A DNA stretch of 46,718 nucleotides from Bacteroidota bacterium (GTDB lineage: Bacteria > Bacteroidota > Bacteroidia > Chitinophagales > LD1): the NCBI GenBank assembly GCA_025963485.1, contig JAOQAO010000193.1, forward strand, positions 1 through 46,718, given 5' to 3'. A program made the translations under genes and the position numbers. The notes under the pieces were generated by a model. That model was not told where the DNA came from. It saw nothing but the letters and a program-made list of their open reading frames with translations, and made no database searches. Shown here in pieces: positions 26,706 through 35,181 of the stretch. Each line of letters starts with the position of its first letter. Within the stretch, counting starts at the first letter, position 1.

Positions 26706-28870
26706 TATAAGGTTGTTACGGTGATAGCGAATCCGGTTAAATAGGTTTTGACCAGATAACCCTTGGTCGTGGGTGTGCTGCTGGCCAGCGACAGGACACT
26801 GAGCGCAAAGATTCCGCCCCTAGTGAGGGCCTGTGCTGCTATCAGGATCGAATCGGTAAGAAAGCCGGAGTCAGCTGTATTGATGCTGAGGTGCGTAAGC
26901 GCATACAGGCGCGGCAAGCGGCTGACCAAGTAGTGTGCATCTACCTGAAGGAAATCGAGCAGGTAGAGCTTCTCTAGCGTCGCAGAGGCTATCCGCTTGG
27001 GAGTGATGACCATGTACCCAGATGGTACATCGAATTGGAAATCGATCAGGCCTTCTGCTTCCACTATGATGTGCGAATCTTCTCCCAGTACCAAAGTAAA
27101 ATTGCCAGCGGAGGGCGTGACGATCTTCCCATTGATCTTATACCTGATATTATTGGAAGCTTGCAGTATGTGCAATGTCGTAGTAGTCACTGCCGTAACA
27201 TGAAATTCCAGCACACTGTCAAAATATGGTTCAATGGCAGTTGCGATTTTGCTATAGTTGGTTTCATTATGCGCGTACATCATTTTCCATTCCACGGACC
27301 ACTTGCTATCCTGTGTGTCATAGATATCTATCGTATCCTGCTGCACAATGACAGACCGGAAAACCTGCTGGAATATGTGCCCGGCACTGTCAGGGATCAG
27401 CGGCATCATGATCTCAGCCACATAGTTCGACATCAGCAGCTGCCGGTAATATTCGACATCCTCGGGACCCATCTCCCATCCGGATCTCATGGTCCATGAC
27501 TGCTCTTCACCGGCGACGATCATACGGATGGTCCCTTTGGCGGGACGTGAATCCTGATCCAGCGCCATCATGCCTGTGACACGGGTGAACTTGCTGCTCA
27601 GCTTATTTGCGCCGACAGTGCGCATGGTATCCCATCCGCCTTTTGAATTCCTAACTATAAAATAACGCTTGTCCTTGAAGTACCTGGTATCGATAATATA
27701 GGTGAACGTCTCGGAGTACTCCTGATTCTGCGACTCGTCATAGATACTCACCTCATAGTACGAGGCGGTGCGATCCGCGTGCAAAGCACCAAGGCCGCAC
27801 TGCTGCCATCCGGCAGGGATGCATAGTACGGTATCAAAGTTGACGACGGTAACAGCAGTGGTTTTCTCCTGCGTGGATCCATCGGTATAGTAGACCTTGT
27901 AGTGAATGGTATAGTCATCCGGCACGATGTATATCGAGAGCCATTCCGGCTGATCCAGGCCGATGATCTTTTCGCGGTCCTGATCCGTCAGAAACTTTAT
28001 CGCCTGATTGCTCAGTTCTTTATTGACATCTACCGGATAGTTGGCCAGGGCGATCCCGCCATTGAGGATCCTGACCGGCAGGTATTCACGCAGATCACCA
28101 TAGGCGGCTATCAATCCCTTTTTGGTCGTGTCGTTATAATTCTCCCAAGCCACCAGCTGGCCGTAGCCTATCGCCCTGGGCATGATGAAAGGACTGAAGG
28201 CGCGGAAAGGAAGTTCACTTGCCAGTATGGCATTGCCGATCTCCGGCAGCTCGTAGATAGCGAGCTGCATCTGATCATTGAGCTTATCAGCTACGCCGAC
28301 CGCCTGAAGCTGTATCAGGTCGGTGTCTTCCGGTTCCACCTGTATATTGGTCGTCATCACCACATCCATCGTGACGCTGTAGCTGTCCAGCGGCACATCA
28401 TCTGTGCCGGCAGTATTAACCGTAGCGCCATCAATGGTGATCGTGGAGCCGGTAGTAGCCAGATTGTATGCGATGCCACTATCAAGCGCCTCGATGAGGA
28501 AATAAGCTTTGCTGCTAGCGATATTGAGAAGGGAGATGCTGAAGTTTTTGGATAGTTCCGGATGCCTGTTGAGATCCTTGACAAAATTGGCAGCACAGGT
28601 AGCGAATGCTCCTGACCATGGAGTAATGAATAAGGAATCATCTCCTGACAAAGTGCCGATCCGGAATACCAGCGATACCTGAGACCAGGACAAATAAAAA
28701 TATTGACCGGCTACAGGTCTGGCAGCGTCTGCGATCACCAGCATGAGGGCCGCTTTGCTGCCACGGGTGTCATACAGGCCTTTACGGACAAAGGTCAGCT
28801 GACTGGCTGACCTGCTCCATGCCATGCCAGTGGCGCTGCCGGTACCCGGTTGTTTGATGAGTTGTAGCAT
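26705..28870 (-). CDS. Large phage tail/virion structural protein
   Basis: 721 residues, beta-rich without signal peptide. It contains FIVRNSKGGWDTMRT (about 406-420), a segment I associate with Bacteroidota phage tail proteins, and beta domains of receptor-binding or tail-tip type. The last 100 residues have a short leucine-rich stretch (LEKLYLLDFLQVDAHYLV, then LPRLYALTHLSIN). No enzymatic motif is visible. Its start overlaps the membrane protein gene upstream (TAATG). A tail-tip or host-contact role is inferred. Confidence 0.6.
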   Translation of the reverse strand: MLQLIKQPGTGSATGMAWSRSASQLTFVRKGLYDTRGSKAALMLVIADAARPVAGQYFYLSWSQVSLVFRIGTLSGDDSLFITPWSGAFATCAANFVKDLNRHPELSKNFSISLLNIASSKAYFLIEALDSGIAYNLATTGSTITIDGATVNTAGTDDVPLDSYSVTMDVVMTTNIQVEPEDTDLIQLQAVGVADKLNDQMQLAIYELPEIGNAILASELPFRAFSPFIMPRAIGYGQLVAWENYNDTTKKGLIAAYGDLREYLPVRILNGGIALANYPVDVNKELSNQAIKFLTDQDREKIIGLDQPEWLSIYIVPDDYTIHYKVYYTDGSTQEKTTAVTVVNFDTVLCIPAGWQQCGLGALHADRTASYYEVSIYDESQNQEYSETFTYIIDTRYFKDKRYFIVRNSKGGWDTMRTVGANKLSSKFTRVTGMMALDQDSRPAKGTIRMIVAGEEQSWTMRSGWEMGPEDVEYYRQLLMSNYVAEIMMPLIPDSAGHIFQQVFRSVIVQQDTIDIYDTQDSKWSVEWKMMYAHNETNYSKIATAIEPYFDSVLEFHVTAVTTTTLHILQASNNIRYKINGKIVTPSAGNFTLVLGEDSHIIVEAEGLIDFQFDVPSGYMVITPKRIASATLEKLYLLDFLQVDAHYLVSRLPRLYALTHLSINTADSGFLTDSILIAAQALTRGGIFALSVLSLASSTPTTKGYLVKTYLTGFAITVTTL

Positions 28871-29130
28871 TACTTTTTATTTTGCTCAATAAGCAACCTC
28901 AGCTCATGAATTTGAGTTGATAGTTTCTCTCCCCACTCTGCGAATTCAGAGGTGTGGATCTTATGGTCCTCTTTTAGCTCATTGACCTGTTGCTTCAAAA
29001 ACCCATTCTCTTGCCTCAGCGATGAGATAGCCACGCTGAAACGCACATACACGCCGATAATAGAGCCACCCAACGTGAGGAAAATTCCGGCTGCTGTGAG
29101 AGAAAATCCTAAAATTTCTTGTGTTGTCAT
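28870..29130 (-). CDS. Small membrane protein with coiled coil
   Basis: 86 residues from the ATG at 29130; the longer reading to 29187 would run through the upstream terminator hairpin. One membrane span (about 7-30, LGFSLTAAGIFLTLGGSIIG) is followed by a heptad-rich cytoplasmic or periplasmic helix (SSLRQENGFLKQQVNELKED). This topology resembles DUF1515- or Bdr-like phage proteins and i-spanins. Function is not assigned. Confidence 0.6.
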   Translation of the reverse strand: MTTQEILGFSLTAAGIFLTLGGSIIGVYVRFSVAISSLRQENGFLKQQVNELKEDHKIHTSEFAEWGEKLSTQIHELRLLIEQNKK

Positions 29131-29161
29131 TTTTACAAAGGTTCTTTGTGGAACAATGAAA

Positions 29162-29187
29162 GTGGAGTGTCTTAGCTGACACTCCAC
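29162..29187 (-). terminator. Intrinsic terminator after the 589-residue gene
   Basis: A perfect 10-bp stem GTGGAGTGTC / GACACTCCAC with a 6-nt loop lies 11 bases past the stop of the gene at 29199. On the minus strand it is followed by a short TTTC, so termination may be partial. Confidence 0.7.
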
Positions 29188-29198
29188 CGGTGAATTAA

Positions 29199-30968
29199 TT
29201 ATTGCGAAACAACAACTTGTATATACGGGAAAAACTCACCGTTAAAATGGTCTGTAATTTCCGGCACTGTATCTAAGTCTACCAATATGCCTAAGAGGCC
29301 AATATCTACTGGCAGTTTCAGGTGTGTGGCTGAATCTGTTGGTACCGGACCTGCTAATAGATCAGAATGGAATGTGACAGTATTAACGCCAATCAAACCG
29401 ACATCACAAGCGGAACCTGTTTGTATGACATTAGGTTGTATATCAAAATATTGATCTCCCAGAGTAAAGCTTACATTAGCACCATTGAATTGGATATCAA
29501 TGACCACATTTCCTGAGTCATCCACTTTAACGAGTCTCGCTATAACGAATGATGTACTATCACTCAGGTTAAAGTGCTGAGATGCGACATAAACACCATC
29601 TACATTACCCGATGCATTTACGGTTTGATTGACAGTCAGTCCGTCATGCTGATCTATTGTTGTGTCACTGTGCAAATGCCAAAATTTCAACTCACAGTCA
29701 TACCCTGTCAGCGAGACACCACTACCCACACTCAGTGATCCCGGTGTTGATATAAAATCAAAAGTCAGATCACCACCACCGTTGTCGGTCAGTTGGATAT
29801 TGCCCGCGCCTGATGTTTGCTGTGTGATACCATAGACATCACTACCATCCATCGGTGATACCACACTACCGCTGATAACAACTGAACCATCATCATTAAA
29901 TGTTATCAGTTGCCAAAAGGCTGGAGAGTAGATAAGGTCGGTGCATTGAAAGTCATAGTTAGTTCTTGGCACCGGCGGCTGATCGATGATCTCACTTATT
30001 ATTACATTGCCGTCACTATCTAGCTTTCTGACAAATACCATTGAATTGCCTATATCTCCAAGGGATGTGACATCGTAAGTGATGTTCACAGCTGCCTGAG
30101 AGCCTACCCCCGATTGAACAGAGTTCAATGTCATTTGAGTAGAGGCAAGTGTGTCTGTGAAAATAGTGCTTGGATGATTTACATCAAGCGTAGGATTAGC
30201 CACGCTATTGACGAGGAATAACCTGTAGCGTGTACCAGAGTTATTTTGCAGAGTCGTTTCCCTGTCGACGACTACAAAGTCACCAGCAGGTATAGTATGA
30301 ACGACAACCGATTCAGCTGTGTCAGTGTTCTGAACTCCCCAAAACCAATTGCCATCAGGTACATGGCCCTTATGTGCGACATGCAGATCGATACTATTGA
30401 GATCGAGGCCGATGAAACTAATGCTAGCAGTAGGAGCGCTACCTGGTACAGTATACTCAAGCTCATTGCCGATGAAGTTTGTAGTAGTGTCCTTTATACG
30501 GAAGGTATAGGTATTGCCCGGTATATACGTGCTCGTATCCACCATGAGAGATGTCAGGTCAAAGACTCCACCAGTAGGCTTACCAGTCAGAGCAATGATG
30601 TTAATAAATTCCGTTCCGAGATTAGAACCCTTGCCTTGCAAGGTGTAGTTGCCGGATCCGGCGATAGCTTCCTCGATGATTTGCAGTGTGGCCATGTCTG
30701 GGGTTGGTAAAATGAATAAATTGATTTCGGGCATTGTGTCGATCACGGCAGGTATACAAGGCGCACATACCTGATAGGCGGTGAAAGGATAGTCAGCATG
30801 CGTTAAAACATGCACATCGATATCTGACGTGCCGGTCTCTTTGAACAAAGTTTTCAGCCTGTCAGTATCATAGCTGTTGTCAGGATTGAGATGTGCTCTC
30901 TCATCTTCAGTCAGATTCCTGATAGAAATTTCTTTTGCGATGTCGCCACGTGTGATGATCCACTTCAT
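29199..30968 (-). CDS. Phage virion structural protein with FN3/Ig-like domains
   Basis: 589 residues. The N-terminal 60 residues are mixed alpha-beta (ITRGDIAKEISIRNLTEDER). From about 105 the protein is a chain of beta-sandwich-like segments (YTFRIKDTTTNFIGNELEYT, YRLFLVNSV, DVTSLGDIGNSMVFVRKLD) similar to FN3/Ig decorations of phage tails. There is no signal peptide, so exposure would be on the virion. It follows the tube-like 186-residue gene by 4 bases and ends at a strong hairpin. Decoration or tail-tip protein is the best guess. Confidence 0.55.
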   Translation of the reverse strand: MKWIITRGDIAKEISIRNLTEDERAHLNPDNSYDTDRLKTLFKETGTSDIDVHVLTHADYPFTAYQVCAPCIPAVIDTMPEINLFILPTPDMATLQIIEEAIAGSGNYTLQGKGSNLGTEFINIIALTGKPTGGVFDLTSLMVDTSTYIPGNTYTFRIKDTTTNFIGNELEYTVPGSAPTASISFIGLDLNSIDLHVAHKGHVPDGNWFWGVQNTDTAESVVVHTIPAGDFVVVDRETTLQNNSGTRYRLFLVNSVANPTLDVNHPSTIFTDTLASTQMTLNSVQSGVGSQAAVNITYDVTSLGDIGNSMVFVRKLDSDGNVIISEIIDQPPVPRTNYDFQCTDLIYSPAFWQLITFNDDGSVVISGSVVSPMDGSDVYGITQQTSGAGNIQLTDNGGGDLTFDFISTPGSLSVGSGVSLTGYDCELKFWHLHSDTTIDQHDGLTVNQTVNASGNVDGVYVASQHFNLSDSTSFVIARLVKVDDSGNVVIDIQFNGANVSFTLGDQYFDIQPNVIQTGSACDVGLIGVNTVTFHSDLLAGPVPTDSATHLKLPVDIGLLGILVDLDTVPEITDHFNGEFFPYIQVVVSQ

Positions 30969-30972
30969 GATA

Positions 30973-31533
30973 TTATGGGTTATAGATTATTGAAATCGCT
31001 ATATATTGCTGGAGCAGCACGGTGCCACTGTACAGGTATGGAGCCTGCATACTTTTAAACTCCAGCGCTGTGGCCTTGGCATCATTGCCTCCTTTGGTAC
31101 CGGATTTGAATTCGAATGTCAGAAAAGCCGGATCGCAGTCGCAACCTATAGCCCACCATTGATCTGACCTGCACTTGCTATCCTGCACGAGCGCTACGCC
31201 TGGCAGGCCTACCATATTGATGTACTGTTCCACCAGCTGCGGAGATAGTCCGATCACTCTCGTCTTAGATACTACTTCGAGACCAGGAGCCGCGATATCG
31301 CCCATGGACTTCGAGTCCATCTCAGATCCTTTGAGCAGGTCATTGCGCAGCTCCAGCCAGCCGTTGCCCGGAGCGAAAGTGAAGTCACCCACTGCGATCA
31401 CAGTCTCTCCCGGTGTCGTGCCGGTGGCAGGTACTGCCGGATATGTGAGTATGGCGCTGCATGGCGTCCATAGCACACGCCCCATACCTGGAGTGGAAGT
31501 GACATCACTGAGATTTTGAAAGAAGTTTATCAT
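30973..31533 (-). CDS. Tube-like phage structural protein, second paralogue
   Basis: 186 residues, clearly paralogous to the protein at 46075-46695 along its whole length. Both share FFQN..DVT.TPGM near the start, LRNDL.KGSE.D.KS.GD..APG, LGLSPQLVE, a Cys pair in GCDC.PAF and FEFKSGTKGGNDAK. Small size, beta-rich pattern and the tail-completion-like neighbour (ATGA overlap at 31530) fit a major tail tube protein, but a capsid-related role cannot be excluded. The C-termini differ (QYIAISIIYNP here). Confidence 0.55.
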   Translation of the reverse strand: MINFFQNLSDVTSTPGMGRVLWTPCSAILTYPAVPATGTTPGETVIAVGDFTFAPGNGWLELRNDLLKGSEMDSKSMGDIAAPGLEVVSKTRVIGLSPQLVEQYINMVGLPGVALVQDSKCRSDQWWAIGCDCDPAFLTFEFKSGTKGGNDAKATALEFKSMQAPYLYSGTVLLQQYIAISIIYNP

Positions 31534-32069
31534 GGAGATGGGACAAGGCCGTTTAGAGGGTTATCAGAGGTGTATTGCAGCATTTGCTTAAACAGGATGG
31601 ATATCTTCCATCCGTAGCCAAGGCCTGTGCCGAGTGGTCCTACACGTGTATAGGTGATATTACCGATATCTACCAGCCCGATCACTGGCCATGGGCCGCA
31701 CTCAGCGACCGTCAGAGCTTCGTTTAGTATCCAGCTGATGATATCCATCATGACAGGGAAAAGAAGTGCGTACGCGGCCATCTCATCTGCATATTCATTT
31801 GACTTGGCATCCTTCAGCAGTACGATCTCAGCATAGAGGTTATTACGCAGGGCGCCACCGGTATTATCTATCCGGCCACTGAGTCCGGCATGCGTCTTCA
31901 TAGCGAGTCCCATACGCGGATAGGAGAACTTGTTGCGGTCACCGGCATTGGCCTCATCCATGTTGTAGCCATAAAAGCGGTAAACCCCGCCAGCCGGATT
32001 GTGACCGATGACAGGGTGTGTTTTGGCTATTGCGAGGAACAGCGCGTATATGTCTTCCGTGATGGGCAT
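31530..32069 (-). CDS. Probable tail completion/terminator-type phage protein
   Basis: 179 residues. It starts with MPITEDIYALFLAIAKTHPVIG and has a mixed alpha-beta pattern in which the last third (IGNITYTRVGPLGTGLGYGWKI) looks like beta hairpins. The position just before a tube-like gene, with a 4-base overlap, is where tail completion proteins usually sit. No family was positively recognised. Confidence 0.5.
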   Translation of the reverse strand: MPITEDIYALFLAIAKTHPVIGHNPAGGVYRFYGYNMDEANAGDRNKFSYPRMGLAMKTHAGLSGRIDNTGGALRNNLYAEIVLLKDAKSNEYADEMAAYALLFPVMMDIISWILNEALTVAECGPWPVIGLVDIGNITYTRVGPLGTGLGYGWKISILFKQMLQYTSDNPLNGLVPSP

Positions 32070-32248
32070 CAGGTTTTAATTTTGTTCTGCTCGTCACGGA
32101 TCTTGCATCTTTTTTCCCATTCCGAGTGCGTTATCAATTTATGCATGTACAGGTAATCCGGATTGCTCATTCTTTCTGCCATCTCCTGAAGCTGATTCCA
32201 TGATTCGTGTACCTCAACCGCTATGTTTATTTGTGGCTTTAATGGCAT
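32069..32248 (-). CDS. Small hypothetical protein
   Basis: 59 residues from the ATG at 32248 (MPLKPQINIAVEVHESWNQL), which lies right after the stop of the spanin-like gene at 32250. A start at 32272 would overlap that gene. Helical and charged, no domain recognised; its stop overlaps the next start. Confidence 0.5.
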   Translation of the reverse strand: MPLKPQINIAVEVHESWNQLQEMAERMSNPDYLYMHKLITHSEWEKRCKIRDEQNKIKT

Positions 32249-32249
32249 A

Positions 32250-32699
32250 CTATCGATGTATAAAAAATCCAATTAATATTCCTACGGCTATAGTGGCTGC
32301 TGATGCTGTCAAACCTCCTACCACTGCGCGGATCGTCTTACGCCTCATCAGGTCCTTGTTGACCTTCAGTTCTTCGTCCTTGCCGGCGATGCGCTTATTT
32401 AGCAATCTCACTTCCGCGTCGTAGCCTTGTATCTCTCCCTGAGCTGAAGCAAAGGCCGTGTCCTGTCTTAATGCAAATACATTGAGTGAATCAACCTCAC
32501 GGGATAGCACTGTGCGCTCTGTATCGCACGCATCATATGCATAACGTAGCTCGATAAGGGATCGCATCTGGGGGCGTGTGACCGCCTCTAAAGTGTCACC
32601 ATCAATGACTACCGGACGAGGATAGCTGCTTTGCGAAAATGCTGTGCAGCTCATCATCAGGCAGACGAGAGAGGTGAGAAATTTTATTTTGATACTCAT
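32250..32699 (-). CDS. Candidate u-spanin-like envelope protein
   Basis: 149 residues. An N-terminal export signal (MSIKIKFLTSLVCLMMSC, Cys18, a weak lipobox; cleavage after AFSQ is the alternative) is followed by RPVVIDGDTLEAVT, a helical and probably coiled middle (about 45-115) and one C-terminal membrane span (about 124-147, VVGGLTASAATIAVGILIGFF). Outer-membrane lipid anchor plus inner-membrane C-terminal span is the layout of unimolecular spanins such as phage T1 gp11. The first 98 bases lie inside the Rz-like gene in another frame, the nested arrangement typical of spanin pairs. Fusion of inner and outer membranes at lysis is the inferred role. Confidence 0.55.
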   Translation of the reverse strand: MSIKIKFLTSLVCLMMSCTAFSQSSYPRPVVIDGDTLEAVTRPQMRSLIELRYAYDACDTERTVLSREVDSLNVFALRQDTAFASAQGEIQGYDAEVRLLNKRIAGKDEELKVNKDLMRRKTIRAVVGGLTASAATIAVGILIGFFIHR

Positions 32700-32982
32700 A
32701 ATGGATATTGGAAATTTGGCGGGTTGCAGAGGCGGTCATGCTATCTCTCTGGGCGACGATCTGAGCGACCTGAGCTACAAGCGCTTTGTTTTGAGATAGC
32801 AGCGCTGTATTGATCGAGTCGGATTGATGCTTTAGTATCAGGTCCTGTGCATGGAGCTGTTCGATCTTGTATTTGTCTACAGCGATCTTGCCAGCATTAT
32901 TTTTCATGATCACAGAAAAGATGGCAGCAGCTGCGATGCAGAGAACGCAGATCCCGATAACGATGTAGTCAATCTTTTTCAT
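32602..32982 (-). CDS. Rz-like inner-membrane protein
   Basis: 126 residues: one N-terminal membrane span (about 5-26, YIVIGICVLCIAAAAIFSVI) and a long periplasmic helix with heptads (IEQLHAQDLILKHQSDSIN). The tail SRLPDDELHSIFAKQL resembles Rz-like proteins of Bacteroidota phages. It overlaps the holin-like gene by ATGA and contains the start of the u-spanin-like gene. If the downstream product is a full u-spanin this gene would be redundant; an i-spanin partner role is the alternative. Confidence 0.6.
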   Translation of the reverse strand: MKKIDYIVIGICVLCIAAAAIFSVIMKNNAGKIAVDKYKIEQLHAQDLILKHQSDSINTALLSQNKALVAQVAQIVAQRDSMTASATRQISNIHYEYQNKISHLSRLPDDELHSIFAKQLSSSGSH

Positions 32983-33266
32983 TTCGGCGCTGGTGTTTCG
33001 GTGGTAGTGGTGGATACGGTCGCGGTGGTCGTATTAGTTGGGGCTTTACTGGCAATTGCCTTTTCTGCGATGTATTGCGTGGCGCTGATGCCGAGTAGAA
33101 GAGCGATGAGAAGCGTATAAGAGTCCATGACGCGCGAATCCGGATTGATGTGGCGCTCTATGTACATGATGAGCCCGATGAGCGTCACAGTGGCCATGAT
33201 GGGCCTTAGTGCCAGTTTACCGTCAGGTCCTTCCCATGGGGCTAATATGTAGTCCCAGAACTTCAT
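32979..33266 (-). CDS. Holin-like membrane protein
   Basis: 95 residues with two hydrophobic segments (about 24-38, MATVTLIGLIMYIE; about 49-66, LLIALLLGISATQYIAEK) and a Thr-rich hydrophilic tail. The start MKFWDYILAPWEGPDGKLALRP resembles small membrane proteins of Bacteroidota phage lysis cassettes. Role: timed permeabilisation of the inner membrane so the endolysin can act. ATGA overlaps on both sides couple it to the upstream 71-residue gene and the downstream Rz-like gene. The matching endolysin is 9 kb away. Confidence 0.62.
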   Translation of the reverse strand: MKFWDYILAPWEGPDGKLALRPIMATVTLIGLIMYIERHINPDSRVMDSYTLLIALLLGISATQYIAEKAIASKAPTNTTTATVSTTTTETPAPK

Positions 33267-33478
33267 CCTTGTAGGATGTTGAGGCTGGCTACAAAAATGG
33301 AGACGAGGTCTTCCGGAGAAGCATCATTGAGAACCGCTTGCGCTAGGGCATTATGCGTTTCGACAAAACTCTGATATTCTTCAGGTGTCTTGTCTGCTTT
33401 AATCTGATTTGCAAGTCGATGAACTACATCGAGATATTTGATCATCGATGCGGTAGGGGGAAGTACTTTATCTGCCAT
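33263..33478 (-). CDS. Small hypothetical phage protein
   Basis: 71 residues, helical (MIKYLDVVHRLANQIKADKT). First gene of the lysis cassette, with a -7 box 15 bases upstream. No domain recognised; it could be an antiholin-type regulator only by position. Confidence 0.5.
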   Translation of the reverse strand: MADKVLPPTASMIKYLDVVHRLANQIKADKTPEEYQSFVETHNALAQAVLNDASPEDLVSIFVASLNILQG

Positions 33479-33492
33479 AACCTAAGTTTTGA

Positions 33493-33500
33493 CAAATATA
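33493..33500 (-). promoter_or_regulatory. -7 box (TATATTTG) before the lysis cassette
   Basis: On the minus strand TATATTTG fits TAnnTTTG exactly, in a 74-base gap after the lipoprotein gene. No good -33 box is seen. The 5' leader would be about 10 bases. Confidence 0.5.
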
Positions 33501-33552
33501 ACGTTTTGGTTGTAAATATTTCTATTGGAAATATCTGGTACTACCTATCGAA

Positions 33553-34053
33553 TTAGGGGGCTTCTACGATGGCATAGGCTGTCAAGTGGTGGAACTGTTT
33601 GTTCTGGGTGAAAGAGATCTGCTTGATGCCTTTGTACTTTTTATACCACTCAGTATCGCCGCCGATCAGATCGTCCGGCTTCCTATCCTCCAGACCGAAG
33701 GCCTTTAGCTTGTCTTTCCACTCGATGTCGTGCAACGGATTGAACTCAAACCACACAGCTTTGTCCTGACTATAAAGGACTGTGACGTGGTTCTTATACC
33801 TGGCTTCCAGTTCGATATTCTTCATGCCGGCATTATCGGCAGGTTTCCCTACCACTGCCTCGGGAGCGCCAAAGACGACTGCGATATCTGCCGGTGACTT
33901 ATGTACGAGCTGCTGGATATCGAATACTGTTTGTTGGGTTGCGGTATCTGGTGCCATGGTCGGATGTGATTTAAACTGAGTGTATTCCTTTTCGTGGTTT
34001 GTGCAGGCCATCAGCAGTGCTGCCGCTATTGCCGGTATGATCAGTCTTTTCAT
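33553..34053 (-). CDS. Prophage-encoded lipoprotein
   Basis: 166 residues from the ATG at 34053 (MKRLIIPAIAAALLMAC, lipobox Cys17); the reading from 34128 would bury the signal peptide. The mature part (VHKSPADIAVVFGAPEAVVG, then ARYKNHVTVLYSQDKAVWFEFNP) reads like a small alpha-beta domain of a host envelope protein, not a virion part. It lies between tail and lysis genes, so it is a likely lysogenic-conversion gene. Function unknown. Confidence 0.65.
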   Translation of the reverse strand: MKRLIIPAIAAALLMACTNHEKEYTQFKSHPTMAPDTATQQTVFDIQQLVHKSPADIAVVFGAPEAVVGKPADNAGMKNIELEARYKNHVTVLYSQDKAVWFEFNPLHDIEWKDKLKAFGLEDRKPDDLIGGDTEWYKKYKGIKQISFTQNKQFHHLTAYAIVEAP

Positions 34054-34069
34054 ACCAGCAATATAAAAT

Positions 34070-34846
34070 TTATTTCTCTGCCTCTTCCCTCTCACGCTCC
34101 AGCTCTGCGAGTTCAAACATAATCTCATCGCGGTCCAACGTCCGGACCTTGTCTACATCGCCACGCTTCGGGCCGGCGATGGCGCGGATGATCCGGCTCA
34201 CTGCCAGGCTGTCCGGCGCTCGCTGACTGGCTGAGTCACCCTCGTACAGCGATCGGTACATGAACTTCCACCAGGCCTCTGTGCTCTCATACCAGAATTT
34301 GATACCAAGCTTAGTCATACTTGGCAGCTCTGCCAAGTTCTTTTTTGCCATGGTGCGAAATGGCCAGTGCCTCATCCAGATCCATTTGGGCCGATAGAGG
34401 TGGGCTATGATATTGTCGAGCATCACGATATCGCCGGTTTTTATCCATTCGGCATATGCCCAGGCACAGTCTTCCATCTCGCGGCCGGTCATGGGCAGCA
34501 TGCGCGGTCCCTTCGATGTATAGGTGATTCCTTTATGACGGATCTTGGCCATCGGCGGATCGATACAGTAGTCATCAAAGATAAAGGCAAGGGCCGGATA
34601 GCACTCATCGATCAGCATCATAGCAGCTGAAGGCACATGGCCTGGCGCTACATCTGTAGCCTCCAGTGCACCGTCCGCATAGAGGCGCATGATACGCTCT
34701 AGTATATCAGCCCGATTGCCTTCCGTATCGCCTGCAGGGGAAAAGGCGAGTATCTGGATGACCTCCAGATATCGACCGGACCGGATCACTTCATTCCATG
34801 ATGTAGGAACAGCGAAAGTTTGATTGCCGAGATTAACTGTCAGCAT
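34070..34846 (-). CDS. Phage tail-assembly-type protein
   Basis: 258 residues, soluble and helical, with many aromatics (WMRHWPFRTMAKKN). The segment MTGREMEDCAWAYAEWIKTGD (about 118-138) is one I associate with Bacteroidota phage proteins near the tape measure, a place typical of tail-assembly chaperones. The C-terminus is a charged helix (ELAELEREREEAEK). Overlaps the preceding 93-residue gene by 14 bases. Confidence 0.5.
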   Translation of the reverse strand: MLTVNLGNQTFAVPTSWNEVIRSGRYLEVIQILAFSPAGDTEGNRADILERIMRLYADGALEATDVAPGHVPSAAMMLIDECYPALAFIFDDYCIDPPMAKIRHKGITYTSKGPRMLPMTGREMEDCAWAYAEWIKTGDIVMLDNIIAHLYRPKWIWMRHWPFRTMAKKNLAELPSMTKLGIKFWYESTEAWWKFMYRSLYEGDSASQRAPDSLAVSRIIRAIAGPKRGDVDKVRTLDRDEIMFELAELEREREEAEK

Positions 34847-35114
34847 TGAGCTTGTAGCGATTAAAGCGTTTCGGAAACTTTTCCACTCTGTTCTCTAGGT
34901 ACCATGAGATCATCTCCATCCAGATCTCAGTTCCGAACTCCTTGCCGTCTACTGATCTCAATGCGATAGAATAATATTGAAAGCCTCTATAGGCTTTACC
35001 GTAAACATCTTGAAGGAATTTGAAATATTTGTCTTTATCAACGAGGATAACCTGTGCCTTGTGTCCGGAGCATTCCAGAAAGATAAGGTTTTCGACAACT
35101 GTGCAGATGACCAT
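34833..35114 (-). CDS. Small hypothetical phage protein
   Basis: 93 residues (ECSGHKAQVILVDKDKYFKFL), mixed alpha-beta; no domain recognised. First gene of a leftward unit driven by a promoter whose -7 box lies in a palindrome and whose leader matches the 23.0-kb unit. Confidence 0.55.
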   Translation of the reverse strand: MVICTVVENLIFLECSGHKAQVILVDKDKYFKFLQDVYGKAYRGFQYYSIALRSVDGKEFGTEIWMEMISWYLENRVEKFPKRFNRYKLNADS

Positions 35115-35126
35115 AGTGTGCTTGCG

Positions 35127-35149
35127 CCTGTTATAGACTGCGCCTGTCT
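35127..35149 (-). promoter_or_regulatory. Conserved leader block, second copy
   Basis: The minus-strand block starts AGACAGGCGCAGTCTATAAC and ends 13 bases before the ATG at 35114. It matches 23083-23061 with one difference in 23 bases. It contains an imperfect GACAG/CAGTC dyad. Confidence 0.65.
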
Positions 35150-35168
35150 TTATAACTCAAAGTTATAA
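35150..35168 (-). promoter_or_regulatory. 19-bp palindromic operator over a perfect -7 box
   Basis: TTATAACT-CAA-AGTTATAA has perfect 8-base arms. Read on the minus strand it contains TAACTTTG (35165-35158), an exact TAnnTTTG box, with ATTG about 20 bases upstream. A regulator bound here would block sigma-factor access, so a repressor site is likely. Confidence 0.65.
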
Positions 35169-35181
35169 AAGTTCTGCGAAT

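Noticed and set aside
27902-28555. 217-residue plus-strand ORF
   Set aside because: It is antisense to a tail gene in a region where all else reads leftward; composition is Ile/Arg/His-rich and unlike the neighbours.
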